64,000 nt of DNA, taken from NCBI GenBank assembly GCA_015680685.1, contig MNCI01023888.1, positions 202,398 through 266,397 on the forward strand, given 5' to 3'. A model generated the notes under the pieces. The model did not search any database, was not told where the DNA came from, and saw nothing but the letters and a program-made list of their open reading frames with translations. The stretch's first letter is position 1. Every line of letters starts with the position of its first letter. Below, one piece after another: positions 46,013-56,199 of this stretch. Source of the DNA: Gnetum montanum (lineage: Eukaryota; Streptophyta; Gnetopsida; Gnetales; Gnetaceae). Made by a program: the position numbers and the translations under genes.

Positions 46013-48660
46013 TAAAGGGCTTCCGAGGTTAGAGAATTTCTTGGGAAGGTGGCCCTCCTTAATCTAGTTAGTGATAGCATGTGTTAACATAACCATGTGC
46101 ATTAAGCTCTATTTTTGGTTTGAAGGAAGCTTTGAAGCCTTATTTGATGGAGAAGAATTCAGAGGCTCAACCGCTTGTGGTTGTGAGAGCTTGTTTGGAC
46201 TGTTGGTTCTGAAGAAAGGTCTTCTCTTTGTACGGTTGTCAGAACCGGTAGCAGGTTGGAGGTTCACAGCCCTCGTAGCATTGCGTTGCTGTAGTTGAGT
46301 GGGGAGTTCCCCTTACATTGTTGGAGCAAGTGGTAATGGAGCTATTGGTGTGAGAGTTGCGAATGGGTTTGGAGGATGGTATGTATGTGGGTTGTCTCTC
46401 CCAGGAGAAGGAGTCCTATAATACTCTTGAGCTTGGTAGTGACACTGTGGTGTCACATGACCAATAGAGTCATGTGGAGAGATTGACTATTGCACATAAT
46501 AGCCATATGGGTCTGGTTGCCGGTAAGGGTATTGTTGCCTTGGTGGTGGCATACCCCATGACTGTGGGTATTGCCACTACTGGTGTTGCTTGATAGGTTG
46601 TGGCGGAGTTCCACTTGGATAATATGTTAAAGTTTGGTGGAATTGCCTTAGGTTACCTTAGGGATAAGGTAACCATTGAGGTGCTTGCCATTTGTTAAGT
46701 CATGGGTTGAGTGCATACATCCTAGACTCTTGTAGATGTGAGATTACTAGGTAATATCCCTTGGGATGGTCGTATTGGCATATCTCACATCCACCATCAT
46801 TGTCCATATCAGAATCCACAACCTCTTCAGTGATGGCCATTTTACCCTTACCTTTGTTACGTGCATGGTCCATGTCCCTCTTTTTCTTTTTTTCATAGTC
46901 ACTACCTTGCTCCTTAGACTCCTATACAATTTTAAGAATGGTTTCAAATATACTATTTATGGAGTCTCACATTTGGTCTACCTTTGTCGACACTTCTGTT
47001 GTTAATTTTTGGAGCGGCAAGGTTTTCCTATTCACCATTTCTTCAAGTGGTAACTCTTCCTCATCCTCACAGAATCTCACTTTCCTTTTTTGTAGGGAAG
47101 GATCTTGGTTGTACTCCTCTATACTTTCTCTCTCACATAGCTCCCCTTCTTCCTTAGCTACTTACTCCAGCAATCTATGGACCTGATGGGACCTAAGCTT
47201 TGATAATCTCCCTTGGGCATACGTTCCAAGGGTTCTCCTTATTTCATACCTAAGTCCATCTACAAGATGGCATAGTTGATCTTGCTATGCATAACCATGG
47301 CCTGGGCAACGATGTAACAGTGCATAATAATGGCCCATGGTAGCATCAAAGGGTTCATGATTTCCTTATTTCCATCCTTGGATTTGCTTTTGCAAGTTGG
47401 ACACCTAGGAGTATGTTTGATACTTATCATTAAATAGTTCCAGCATTGTACTCCACCTTCGAATGGATTCCAGTTCTAAGGACCGGTACCAGCTTTTCAC
47501 TTCTTTTACTAGTGTCCTTGGAAGCAACTTTAGTTTTTGCCATTCATTCTCGATGTTCTGCAAGGCACATGCATCCTGAAATGCTTGTAAGTGGTTTTGA
47601 GGATTAGCATTGTATCCTCCCTCAAATCGTGGGATATTATTCATGTTTAACCTCTTGATCCTACTATCTTTTTAGTGCCTTATGGGAATTCTTACGGCCT
47701 CCGTGATATCTAACATGCTTCGGGTTGCGAGTAGGGGTTCTTCATGGTCATTTCATTCATAGCATCTATGATGTCTACGCGGTTCCCTACTCTCCCTTCT
47801 TCTATGTCATGATTCTCTAGAGTGCCTTCGTCCTCATTCTTGACTCTCTCGTTGAGGTTTCTCATCTTATTTACCTTTATCCTCACTGTTAGCTTCCTTA
47901 TGACTACATCCTAATACTAAAGGAGAGGGTGAATGTGATGATGAAGGTGAAGAGGAAGGAGAAGCATCGCCATGATGATGTTTCCTACCTTCTCTTTGGT
48001 GGTCTCAACCCTGATCGTGATTATGATCAGACTGCCCGCCCTTATCATGTGTTTATGTTCCCTTGTTGAACACTTGGTGTTCATGGGGATTAGAACTAGG
48101 GTTGTGAACCGTGGAGTCGAGGTTCTGATACACCACCTCCTGACCATCATTACGAGGGTGAACATAATTTGGTGGGGAACCTGTTGAAACTGGTTCACCA
48201 TCTCCAATTTCTCTTAAAACATGCAGGACGTTATGGGGCCATTTACCCTTCAATGATGTATGATATCTCTCCTATTGCAAGTCCCTTTGACATTGTGCTT
48301 CTGTGGGATGGTAGTCCCTAGTGTCATGGTCGCATGCAACGTACTCTGCATATAACTGTGACATGCCTATTCATGTGAGAGAACGAAAGAGCATGTTGGG
48401 GACTGCTTGGTTTGGAGGCAACACTATGTTACCCTCGAAGTCTCTCCAACACAATTTTTCATCTTGATGAAGAATAAAGATAAATTTGGGTACATATTCA
48501 TCGTGATGAATATATACAACACGAAAATGTTGAGGAACTGGCGGATCTTGGTTACGTGTGCTGTACCATCGACTGTCTCTTGTGTTGTTCCTAGGCAATG
48601 AAGTGCTTTTGTGCGAAGAAGAAGACATTTTTGTCTTGTTTGGTGTGCTATTTACCATTG
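46013..48660 (-). pseudogene. gag: gag of family A, copy B (nearly complete)
   Basis: From MVNSTPNKTKMSSSSHKST at 48658 one frame can be followed without any frameshift for over 1.2 kb (ends at 48371, 48053 and 47405 are in phase) and probably to about 46750. Only stop codons interrupt it. An unusual N-terminal part is followed by an Arg-rich segment (RRRESREPRRHHRCYE) near 47.78 kb. The capsid core is NIPRFEGGYNANPQNHLQAF in 47644-47405, and the VAKEEGELCERESIEEYN block comes next. A zinc-knuckle region at 46.75-46.8 kb is frameshifted. A Pro/Gln/Tyr-rich tail follows at 46.3-46.7 kb. It is the longest gag in the window and the best reference for the family. Confidence 0.88.
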
Positions 48661-48755
48661 TCTTATATTTTTTTTGATCAACCCTAAGGGTTCATTCTAG
48701 CGTCCCAATGATATGAATGATCTCCTATGTTCTATGTAGCGCACAAACAACTAAG

Positions 48756-48773
48756 TCCCCGATAACGGTGCCA
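48756..48773 (-). other. Primer-binding site of copy B (tRNA-Asp)
   Basis: TGGCACCGTTATCGGGGA on the minus strand, one base after the LTR. It differs from the tRNA-Asp site TGGCGCCGTTGCCGGGGA by three changes, all transitions. Confidence 0.85.
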
Positions 48774-48774
48774 A

Positions 48775-49349
48775 TGATGAGTGGTGAGGTACCCCTACAC
48801 TCAACCATACGAATATGAGCATCTCACGCGCGATCCAGTTGAACTTCAAGGACTAAGTGCTTATTCACCTTAATGGAACACTTAAGGTTAATCAATCGTT
48901 CTCTTCCCAAACTTACTTGTATTGTCACGGTTGTATGGTTAAGTAAGTTTGAGGTATACGATTTTTATATCTTTTATCTTTTTAATGTCTTATGCTAATA
49001 GGGAAAGGTGAAGAGAACTAAGTACTAACTTTCATTAACTATTCACTAACTAAGTTCTAATTATCCTAGCACCAGTATCCGTTCCCACTTGTCGCACACA
49101 CCCTGAACTAGTGCAACGCTGTTGGGATTACCAAANCCTTTATTGCCGTACACAAATGTGTGCTCAGGTATAATTTGCTAGAATAAAGATCTGTTCACTT
49201 TAAGACTCCTACTACGGCACATGGAAATTATTCTAACTCTAGAATGGTAAAACTATAAGAGTTTGGCTAAGGGTCTAAATCTAAGTGCCTAGAATAGGGA
49301 AAGCCACCACTTATTTATAAACATTGCGGCGGGATATCGCAACTCATCA
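48775..49349 (-). repeat. 5' LTR of copy B
   Basis: It runs from TGATGAG to CTCATCA and is very similar to 42744-43249 where both are present. The minus-strand TATA box lies at 49311-49320. Only one GATATC palindrome remains between it and the LTR end, because about 40 bases are deleted against the 3' LTR. An N at 49136 sits at a gap in the alignment. Confidence 0.85.
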
Positions 49350-49608
49350 ACTCCTTTCAATGCACCACAGACACCAACGACATTGGGAATTTCTATCCCT
49401 TTTGGCACACCATGAACATTGCTAGCATAAAAAATCACTACCCCTTTTGATGCACTATGGACATTGCTATTGCTAAAAATCATTGCCCCTTCTAACACCT
49501 TGCAAACATTGCTATCATTACAAATTTTTGCCCATTTTGATGCATCGTAGACATTGCTAGCACTAGAAATTTTTCTTCCTTCTAGTGCCCCTCTAGCCCT
49601 ACCCACCA
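49350..49608 (-). repeat. 45-bp tandem array, right half
   Basis: About five to six units continue the array from 42743 across the insertion. The minus frame 49648-49289 is open and repeats SNVYDASKWAKI, SNVCKVLEGAMI, SNVHSASKGVVI, SNVHGVPKGIEI. The consensus is about S-N-V-(Y/H)-x-A-x-(K/E)-G-x-x-I-F-x-A. Confidence 0.8.
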
Positions 49609-50389
49609 ATGAACACCACTGTCCATTGATGCCACATAGGAACACCACCTAGCAATGATATTTCCCACTGCTAAATGCTACCACCATCACTCTCCTCACG
49701 ATTACCACCATTGTCCACTACCACCATGCTCTTCTGGCATGTCGTACTTGTTGCTCCAACATCCCTATGGCCACTGTCGCCATCCCTATTTTGGCAACTA
49801 CCCTTGCCCTCGATGACTGAAAACGTTTTTCATTGACTGATGGAAAATTTGAAATTTTCCATCAACTAGCAAAAATTTCAAAAATTTCTATTCATTAGAA
49901 CATTAGTTTAAAATTAGGAAGTAGGAATTCTTTTTTAAAAAAAGAAAGTTTAATTTTGTGTTAACAAGTAAGATAAAAATTTTGCAATTAAATGTGCTCA
50001 TCTTGGAGTAGTATTTGGTTAGGTGACCTCTTAGGAAGTCTCAAAAATCATAAAAATTTTACAAATTTAAAACATTTCTAAATTTTGATTTTGGAGTCTA
50101 TTTTCAACCAAACAAAAATTGATTCCAATAGATTTGAACCTTTCAGACATCATGGAATAAGTAGATTTAGCTTTTGATTAATCAAAATTAGTTTTTCAAG
50201 CCATCATTTAGGGTCCCAAAACAAATTAGGATTCTATGGTCAGGTAGAAGTTCATGATAGTTCTAACCTCTTCTAAAACCAATTAACTATCTCAAGACTA
50301 ATAAGAGGGCCATAAAGGCTAAGGATTGGTAACATGTCTAATTTCTCCAACTTACTAATGTCCAAAACTTGAAGAGTACATTGGAGAAT
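49609..50389. other. Spacer with ccaccat-rich segment and a short hairpin
   Basis: No gene is seen. Around 49660-49730 the sequence is rich in ccacca. At 49839-49863 an exact inverted repeat (gatggaaaatt, loop tga, aattttccatc) could form a hairpin. The leader of element D probably begins in this stretch, but its LTR is not recognised. Confidence 0.5.
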
Positions 50390-51640
50390 AATGGAGACCC
50401 AAGTCAATGATCGGATGAATGTCCTTGAGGAACAAATTAAACAAATTAGGGGTATCCAAGAGGAACTTCATTAGTCAAATCATGGATTTAGGACAAATAT
50501 GCAGAACATGTTTGAAAAAAATAAGGAAACTAGTACAAAGCTTAGAAAAAAAATGGGTGAAAGTGCAAGAAAAGATGGATTCCTTTTTAAACTCCATCAA
50601 GTAATTAAGTGACCATCTCATCCAACCTCCAAATCCCAACCACTTTGCACCTAGGGACCAATGCCAAGATTAGTCCCCACATTACAGAGATCAAAATCAA
50701 GATCAACTTCCTCCGAGGGATTCGCATACAAGTTAGTCTCTACCTATTGGGCACTAGGGTGTTGATGTCCCTTCATTAGGTTAAAGAATGGAACCTAAAG
50801 ATGAGGGATATTGGAATTGAGAAAATGCACTAAGAGAATCACTAATCCAAGTTCATGTCAAAAAGGTAAAATTAGATCATTACAATGGAGCCCCTAGATC
50901 TAGTACCAAGGTGAATGATTGGCTTGATATAATGAAAAATTACTTCGATATGTTGAATTTATCAAGCCAATAATGTTTAGAAGTTGTCTCCCTATATTTG
51001 AGAGGACTTGCAACAACATGGTGGAATGGACTAAGATCTCAAGGATTTATTACAAATTGGCTAAAATTTTGTCCATATTTTGAACAAAAATCCATACCCA
51101 ATTCCTTCCTCAAAGAGTGCAAGATGAGATTTGATGCCTTAAAGATTGGGAAGATGATCCGTGAAATATTACTACAAGGAATTCTGTGATCTCTCTTATT
51201 ATGTAAGCCACTAGGATGAGGGAGTTTGCATCAAATTTTATTTGTGGACTACATGCACAACTGCATCTCTAAACATGAGCATATAATCATCAAATAGTTG
51301 ATGAAGCCTATAGAATTATTAAGGACTACACATAATAAAATCAAGTATGAACTACGCTTCGACAAGCAATAGTAGAAGAAAAACCAACTAAGAGAGCTTG
51401 ATTAGGATGTTTTTCTTGTGGGGAAGATCATTTCAAATGAGACTATAAAAATTTATGAGAAAAAGTACAAAGAACCAATCAAACCAAGAATTAAAAACCC
51501 AACCCAAACATGATCAAAGAAAATGTCCAAAACACCTCGACGGCTGTGAAAAAGATTTTACATAAGCAAAGTTAGGTTTGAGAAAATTTCAATTTGCTTT
51601 ATTGATTTTTGAAGGATCAATTAAAGGTAAAAAATTAAAT
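50390..51640 (+). pseudogene. gag: gag of element D
   Basis: It starts METQVNDRMNVLEEQIKQI near 50391, a coiled-coil-like start common in plant chromovirus gags. The capsid core follows with VNDWLDIMKNYFDML and then the open frame 50998-51189 (RGLATTWWNGLRSQGF, FDALKIGKMIRE). A zinc-knuckle remnant CFSCGEDHF lies near 51410. Stops and frameshifts are frequent in the second half. The gag would package element RNA. Confidence 0.75.
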
Positions 51641-51642
51641 TT

Positions 51643-52059
51643 TTGATTGATAGTGGTGCTAGTGATAACTTTATTTCTCCAACTTTAATTAAGTTATTGA
51701 AATTAAGTTTAACTTTCAAGAAAGTTGTTAAGATAAAACTTGTAGATGGAACGACTGTGAGCAAGCATACCAGGTACAAGGAAATTACCTTTACCTTGAA
51801 AGAAATGTGTTTCATTGATGAATTCTTTGAATTTCAATTAGGTGATTTTGATGCAATCTTAGGAATGTATTTTATGCAAAAAATTGATTTTATTGTGCCC
51901 TTTGGAATACATTTTTTAAAAGTGCCAACTACTAACAAAGTCAAGGTTCTAATGGGGTTAGGAACAATAAAGAAACTTCACATTATAACCATTAAGGAAA
52001 CTATTAAATTAGTCAAAAAGGGTACTACCATGTTGGTTGTTAAAGTAACTCAACTTTAG
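51643..52059 (+). pseudogene. Aspartic protease of element D
   Basis: This 138-codon open frame holds MIDSGASDNFISPTLIKLL, an intact DSGA retropepsin site at its very start, and ends in FQLGDFDAILGMYFMQK, where the flap and ILGM(D/Y)(F/W) block lie. It is the only protease in the window with a normal active site. It would run on into RT without the stop near 52057. Confidence 0.85.
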
Positions 52060-52074
52060 AAATCTTCCAATATT

Positions 52075-52960
52075 AAAATTCCAAAAGAACTTGAGAAATA
52101 TAAAGATTCAGTATTTGGTGAAACTAGGGAACTACCTCCAAAAAGAACTATTGATCATGCTATTGATAGTTTTCCTACTACACAACTAGTTTCAAATTCC
52201 ACTTATAGGTTTTTCACTTCTAAATTAAGAGAATTAAAAGTATAATAAGATGAATTTTTGGAAGAAGGGAAGATTCGACCTAGCGTATCACCTTGGGGTG
52301 CACTAGTATTATTTGTTAAAAAGAAAGATGATACATTAAGATTATGCATTGATTATAGGGCATTGAATAAAATGATGATTAAAAACACTTATCCCTTTCC
52401 TAGGATTTTTGACCTGTTTGATCAACTTATGAGTGCATGATATTTTTCAAAGATTGATTTAAAATTAGGTTACCATGAAATAAGGATTAAGAAAAAAGGC
52501 ATTGAGAAAATTGCATTCAAAATTAGGTATGGATTATATGAATTTGTAGTGATGTCATTTGGATTAACTAACACACCTATGACATTCATGACATTAATGA
52601 ATGATATCTTTCATGAATACCTTGATCAATTTGTTATAGTATTTATGGATGATATACTTATTTACTATAAGTCAAGAGAAGAACATGTTAAACATTTAAA
52701 AATTACAATTGAAGTCATTAAATAACATCAATTGAAAGCAAAATTAAGTAAATATGAACTCTTCAAAGAAGAAGCTGCATACTTGGACCATATAGTTTCT
52801 AAGAAAGGATTACAAGTAGTTCCAGCAAAAGTTAGTGTAGTTTGGGATTGGGCAAAACTAAAAGATGCTACAACGATTCACAATTTCTTGGGCTTAACAA
52901 GTTTTTACCAACATTTTATTAAAGATTATTCTACCTTGGTAGCTTCCTTAACTGATCTTT
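52075..52960 (+). pseudogene. pol: Reverse transcriptase of element D
   Basis: Blocks in order are [81 protein letters not shown] and VIVFMDDILIYYKS. The last block retains both catalytic aspartates, the only such RT in the window. KYELFKEEAAYLDHIVS and FLGLTSFYQHFIKDYS follow in the open frame 52732-53127. A few stops (for example at 52438 and 52723) interrupt it, so full-length protein cannot be made. Confidence 0.88.
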
Positions 52961-53430
52961 TGTGGGAAAAACATATGTTTAAGTTTGATAAAAAATGCAG
53001 GAAAGCTTTTCTTAGGTTAAAGATGTTACCAATAACAATGCCTATTTTGAGAATCCTGGATAAAGAAATACCATTTAAAGTATCTATAGATGCTTATGGA
53101 ATAGGAATCAATGTAGTTCTTTCATAAGAAGATAAATTTGTATGTTATGAATCTCGTAAGTTGCAAGGAGTTGAGGTAAATTACTCAACCCATGATTTAG
53201 AATTACTAGCAATTGTTCATGCTTTAAACGTTTGGGGAAACTATCTTTGTGGAAAAATATTTGTACTAAAAAAATCATAAAAGTTTAGAATAGTTGCAGA
53301 GATAACCTATTTTGAACACAAGACAATGATGATGGGTGGAATTATTAGTTGGATATGATTTTGAGATTAAATATATTCCTAGAAAAAAAAATGTAGTAGC
53401 CAATGCCCTTAGTCGAATGTAGAGCTTGAT
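52961..53430 (+). pseudogene. pol: RNase H of element D
   Basis: FKVSIDAYGIGINVVLS holds the first catalytic Asp, HDLELLAIVHALNVWGNYL the Glu, and a frameshifted end gives KKNVVANALSRM near 53395-53420. One TAA stop and one or two frameshifts are visible. Confidence 0.78.
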
Positions 53431-53469
53431 GATCAATGTGGTGACAACCCCTATGGAAGAAGAAATTAA

Positions 53470-54150
53470 GAAACAAATAAAATAAGATCTTACTTCAAGA
53501 AGATCCTAACCAATATTCCTTCCCATCCTCATTATTAACTTGCCCTTAATGATTTATTGATGAAAGGACAAAGAGTGTGCATTCCAAAAGGAAATTGGAG
53601 ACCTAGGCTATTTTGTGAAGCCCATGAAGTTATGTTAAAACTTATATGATGATACACACATCCTACTTTTGTTCTTGTACATTAAAAACTAGCCAACCTG
53701 CCAAAGAATAAAAGTTGAAAAAAAGAAATTGAGTGGATTACTACAACCTTTGGAAGTTTGAACCTAGAAATGGAAAGACATTACCATGAATTTCATTGTA
53801 GTATTGCCAATAACCAAAAAGGAAAATGACTCAGTCTTGGTAGTGGTTGATCGCCTATCAAAGATGACACATTTTATAACTTTGAAATCTACAAATACAA
53901 CCAAAGAAGTAGCTCAAAAATTTGTATGAGAAATATTTTTGTTACATGTGTGTCCTGAATCTATCACTTCAGATCAAGATACCTATTTCATATTTGAATT
54001 TTGGCAAAATTTCTTCAAGGAACTTGGAACCCAACTGAAATTCAGCATAGCTTGCCACCCCGAGATAAATGAACAAATAGAATGAGTGAACCAAATATTA
54101 GAAGATATTCTATGAAGCTACATTAGATAAAACACCACCACTTGGCAAAT
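53470..54150 (+). pseudogene. pol: Integrase of element D, truncated
   Basis: The zinc finger is poor (CEAHEVM, then a damaged CxxC). The core shows ITMNFIVVLPITK, where the first catalytic Asp is Asn, then SVLVVVDRLSKMTHFIT, CPESITSDQDTYF with the second Asp, and a CHPEINEQIE block with the Glu. After SYIR and TTTWQ it passes into the repeats of element F near 54150. No C-terminal domain is left. Confidence 0.8.
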
Positions 54151-54159
54151 TTTTCTAAG

Positions 54160-54660
54160 TGTTGAGACTACACTCACCACTGTTGGGACTATGCTCTAGA
54201 GCATAGTTAGCATAGTTAACATAGACAACCTAGATTTGCAAGATTTTTCTAATTGTTGATAGTAGCTACAAAATTTTATAAGTGTTTTACTACACTCCCC
54301 CTACTGGGACTACACTCTAGAGCATAGTCAGTGTAGTTTGCACACCAATGGCCAATTTTGTAAATTTGCGTAAGTGTCAAGACAGAAGCTATCAGGCTTG
54401 TTTGGAATGGAAGAAACTATTTGACAAATTTTCTAACTTCTAAGGCTACTCCCCCTACTAAGCTCCAAAGCATAGTTAGCATAGTCTACACGAAGGCATC
54501 ATTTTTTGCTAGATTTTTCTAAGTGTCTAGGCTACACTCTCATTGTCAAGACTACACTCTAAAGTGTAGTCAGTGTAGTCTACACTGAAGCATTTTTTTT
54601 TTGCAAAATTTTCCTAACTGTTGGACTATGCTCTAGAGTGTAGTTAAGTAGAACTGCCTC
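54160..54660 (+). repeat. Tandem repeats with palindromic core ACTAYRCTCTAGAGYRTAGT
   Basis: Four to five diverged units of about 80-150 bp. At 54188-54207 the core ACTATGCTCTAGAGCATAGT is an exact 20-bp palindrome. The other copies are at 54309-54328, 54551-54570 (ACTACACTCTAAAGTGTAGT) and 54624-54643. A second half-site such as gttagcatagt or cagtgtagt follows each core. Confidence 0.8.
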
Positions 54661-55775
54661 CAGAAGTCTCCAGAACTCAGCACGGGCCTTCATCTTAGCT
54701 CCAACATTCCTTTGACAAGCAAGATCAACAATTTGCATTTCTTTTTGCATCCCCATGTGTCCCAAAATTGTGCCAATGCTTAACACCACTCAAGAGAGTG
54801 GACATTATAGTCTTGGAGCATAGTCTCCCAAACTGCACTATTTTACATTATTTTCAGGTGCCTTGTTATTTGTTTGGCACTTGCACATGCAGTCTTGGTA
54901 GCATAGTCATAGTTTGACAATCTCACAAGGTCCATTGGAGCACACCAGAAAAACACCATTTGTTCAGTGGAAAACGCAGTTAGGGCTAGTGAAGTCCCAA
55001 CTACCCCTGTGCCATGTGGCACCCGATCCACAATTCACGCTATCCCTAGGCCTATAAATACCCCAACACTTTATGCTTTAGAGGTTGGAAATTCTTGCAT
55101 TTGGTTGGCATTTTGAAGCATTTAACTAGAAAACTTGCACTCAAAGCACTTTAGCATCTGAGTGCACTTTGCATTTGGCAGACACTATTGCATAGCATTG
55201 TAGCACTGTTGCACATTGCCCAACACACCGTAGACTATCGTAGCTCGTAGGACTCTATGGTAGCCAACCTAGTAGGCTTAGACTTCATGGCGGACATCTT
55301 TTCATAGCCCAGACACCCTGAGACTATGACTAGGCTACCTACTACACTTGTTTGTACACCATGTACCTATTTACCTTCTCTTTATAGTTAACTACACACC
55401 CCCTTGTTTGGGGTGATGCTACTTTCTCTCTCACTCACATATTTCATATTTTTAGCATTTTCTCTTACATTTTAGCATTCTACTCACATTTTTCACCATT
55501 TTTGTGCATAGTCGCATGTTTGCACCTTTTTTTAGCACTAAAAACCTTGACTACGCTCATCCCTGTGGGCATTGTGGATGTTGCAAATGCGATGCAAACC
55601 CCTCACATCATTTGTCATAACACCCTATAAGTGCCAGTTCGATCGAAAAGACCATTCTGGGCACCCTGCCTTCATTTTCTAGCAGGCCCTCACATGGACG
55701 TAGGATCAAGGTTGTATGACTATGAACCTCTTAGTGTACTATTTTAGCCTATGATGTTTTTGGTGGCTACAATTT
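54160..55775 (+). repeat. Candidate 5' LTR of element F
   Basis: The LTR probably starts with TGTTGAGACTACACTC near 54160, right where element D ends. A TATA box cctataaata lies at 55051-55060, with a C-rich start region after it. The end is put before attttttggtgctagaagg near 55776, which may be the primer site; I could not name the tRNA. The first 500 bases are tandem repeats with palindromic cores. No second LTR lies in the window to prove it. Confidence 0.5.
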
Positions 55776-56199
55776 TTTGGTGCTAGAAGGAGGGCCTTTG
55801 CCATTTCCTTCTTTAGCTTTCCTTGGTTGTCGCCTTGCGTGCTTTTTGCACCCTCGTGTAGATTAGTCCTCATCATCGATTCCCCTGGAACCCTGCTCGA
55901 CAACACTAGAGTGTATACCTCACACTTAACTAAATTCTAGGCACTTAGGAGAGAGTAGTCAGCTCACAACATAGTGAGTGTAGTCGACCTTGAGTGTAGT
56001 CCTAGAGTTAGCTATTTTTTTAGCAATTTACACTTGGTCTTTTTCTTTTTGCATTTTTATGCTTAGTCATTTTTCTGTGTTTTTATACTTAGCCATTTTC
56101 TACATTCTAGAACTTTGCCACTTTTCCAATCAGCAGAGTTAGCCTCTTTTTGCCTTTTTGCCAATAGAAACTTATGCATCTCTCCCTTTTTTTCATCAT

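Larger units (their letters stand above)
42744..49349 (-). mobile_element. Family A element, copy B (pol deleted, with target-site duplication)
   Basis: Read on the minus strand the order is 5' LTR, tRNA-Asp primer site, gag, protease, a fused remnant of the integrase end, non-coding 3' region, 3' LTR. The flanks are actct (42739-42743) and actcc (49350-49354), a 5-bp target duplication with one transition. Both LTRs are about 500-575 bp, shorter than others of the family, and each contains one undetermined base (43045, 49136). Confidence 0.88.
50390..54150 (+). mobile_element. Ty3/gypsy element D (gag to integrase core)
   Basis: The plus strand carries gag, protease, RT, RNase H and integrase in standard order, with scattered stops and frameshifts. 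The integrase ends before its C-terminal part. Neither LTR is recognised. The RT type (FMDDILIY) and the DRLSKMTHF integrase block suit a chromovirus, but no chromodomain remains to prove it. Confidence 0.8.

Noticed and set aside
55776-55800. Primer-binding site TGGTGCTAGAAGGAGGGCC for element F
   Set aside because: Its position is suitable, but I could not match it to a known plant tRNA end, so it is mentioned only as a marker for the LTR border.
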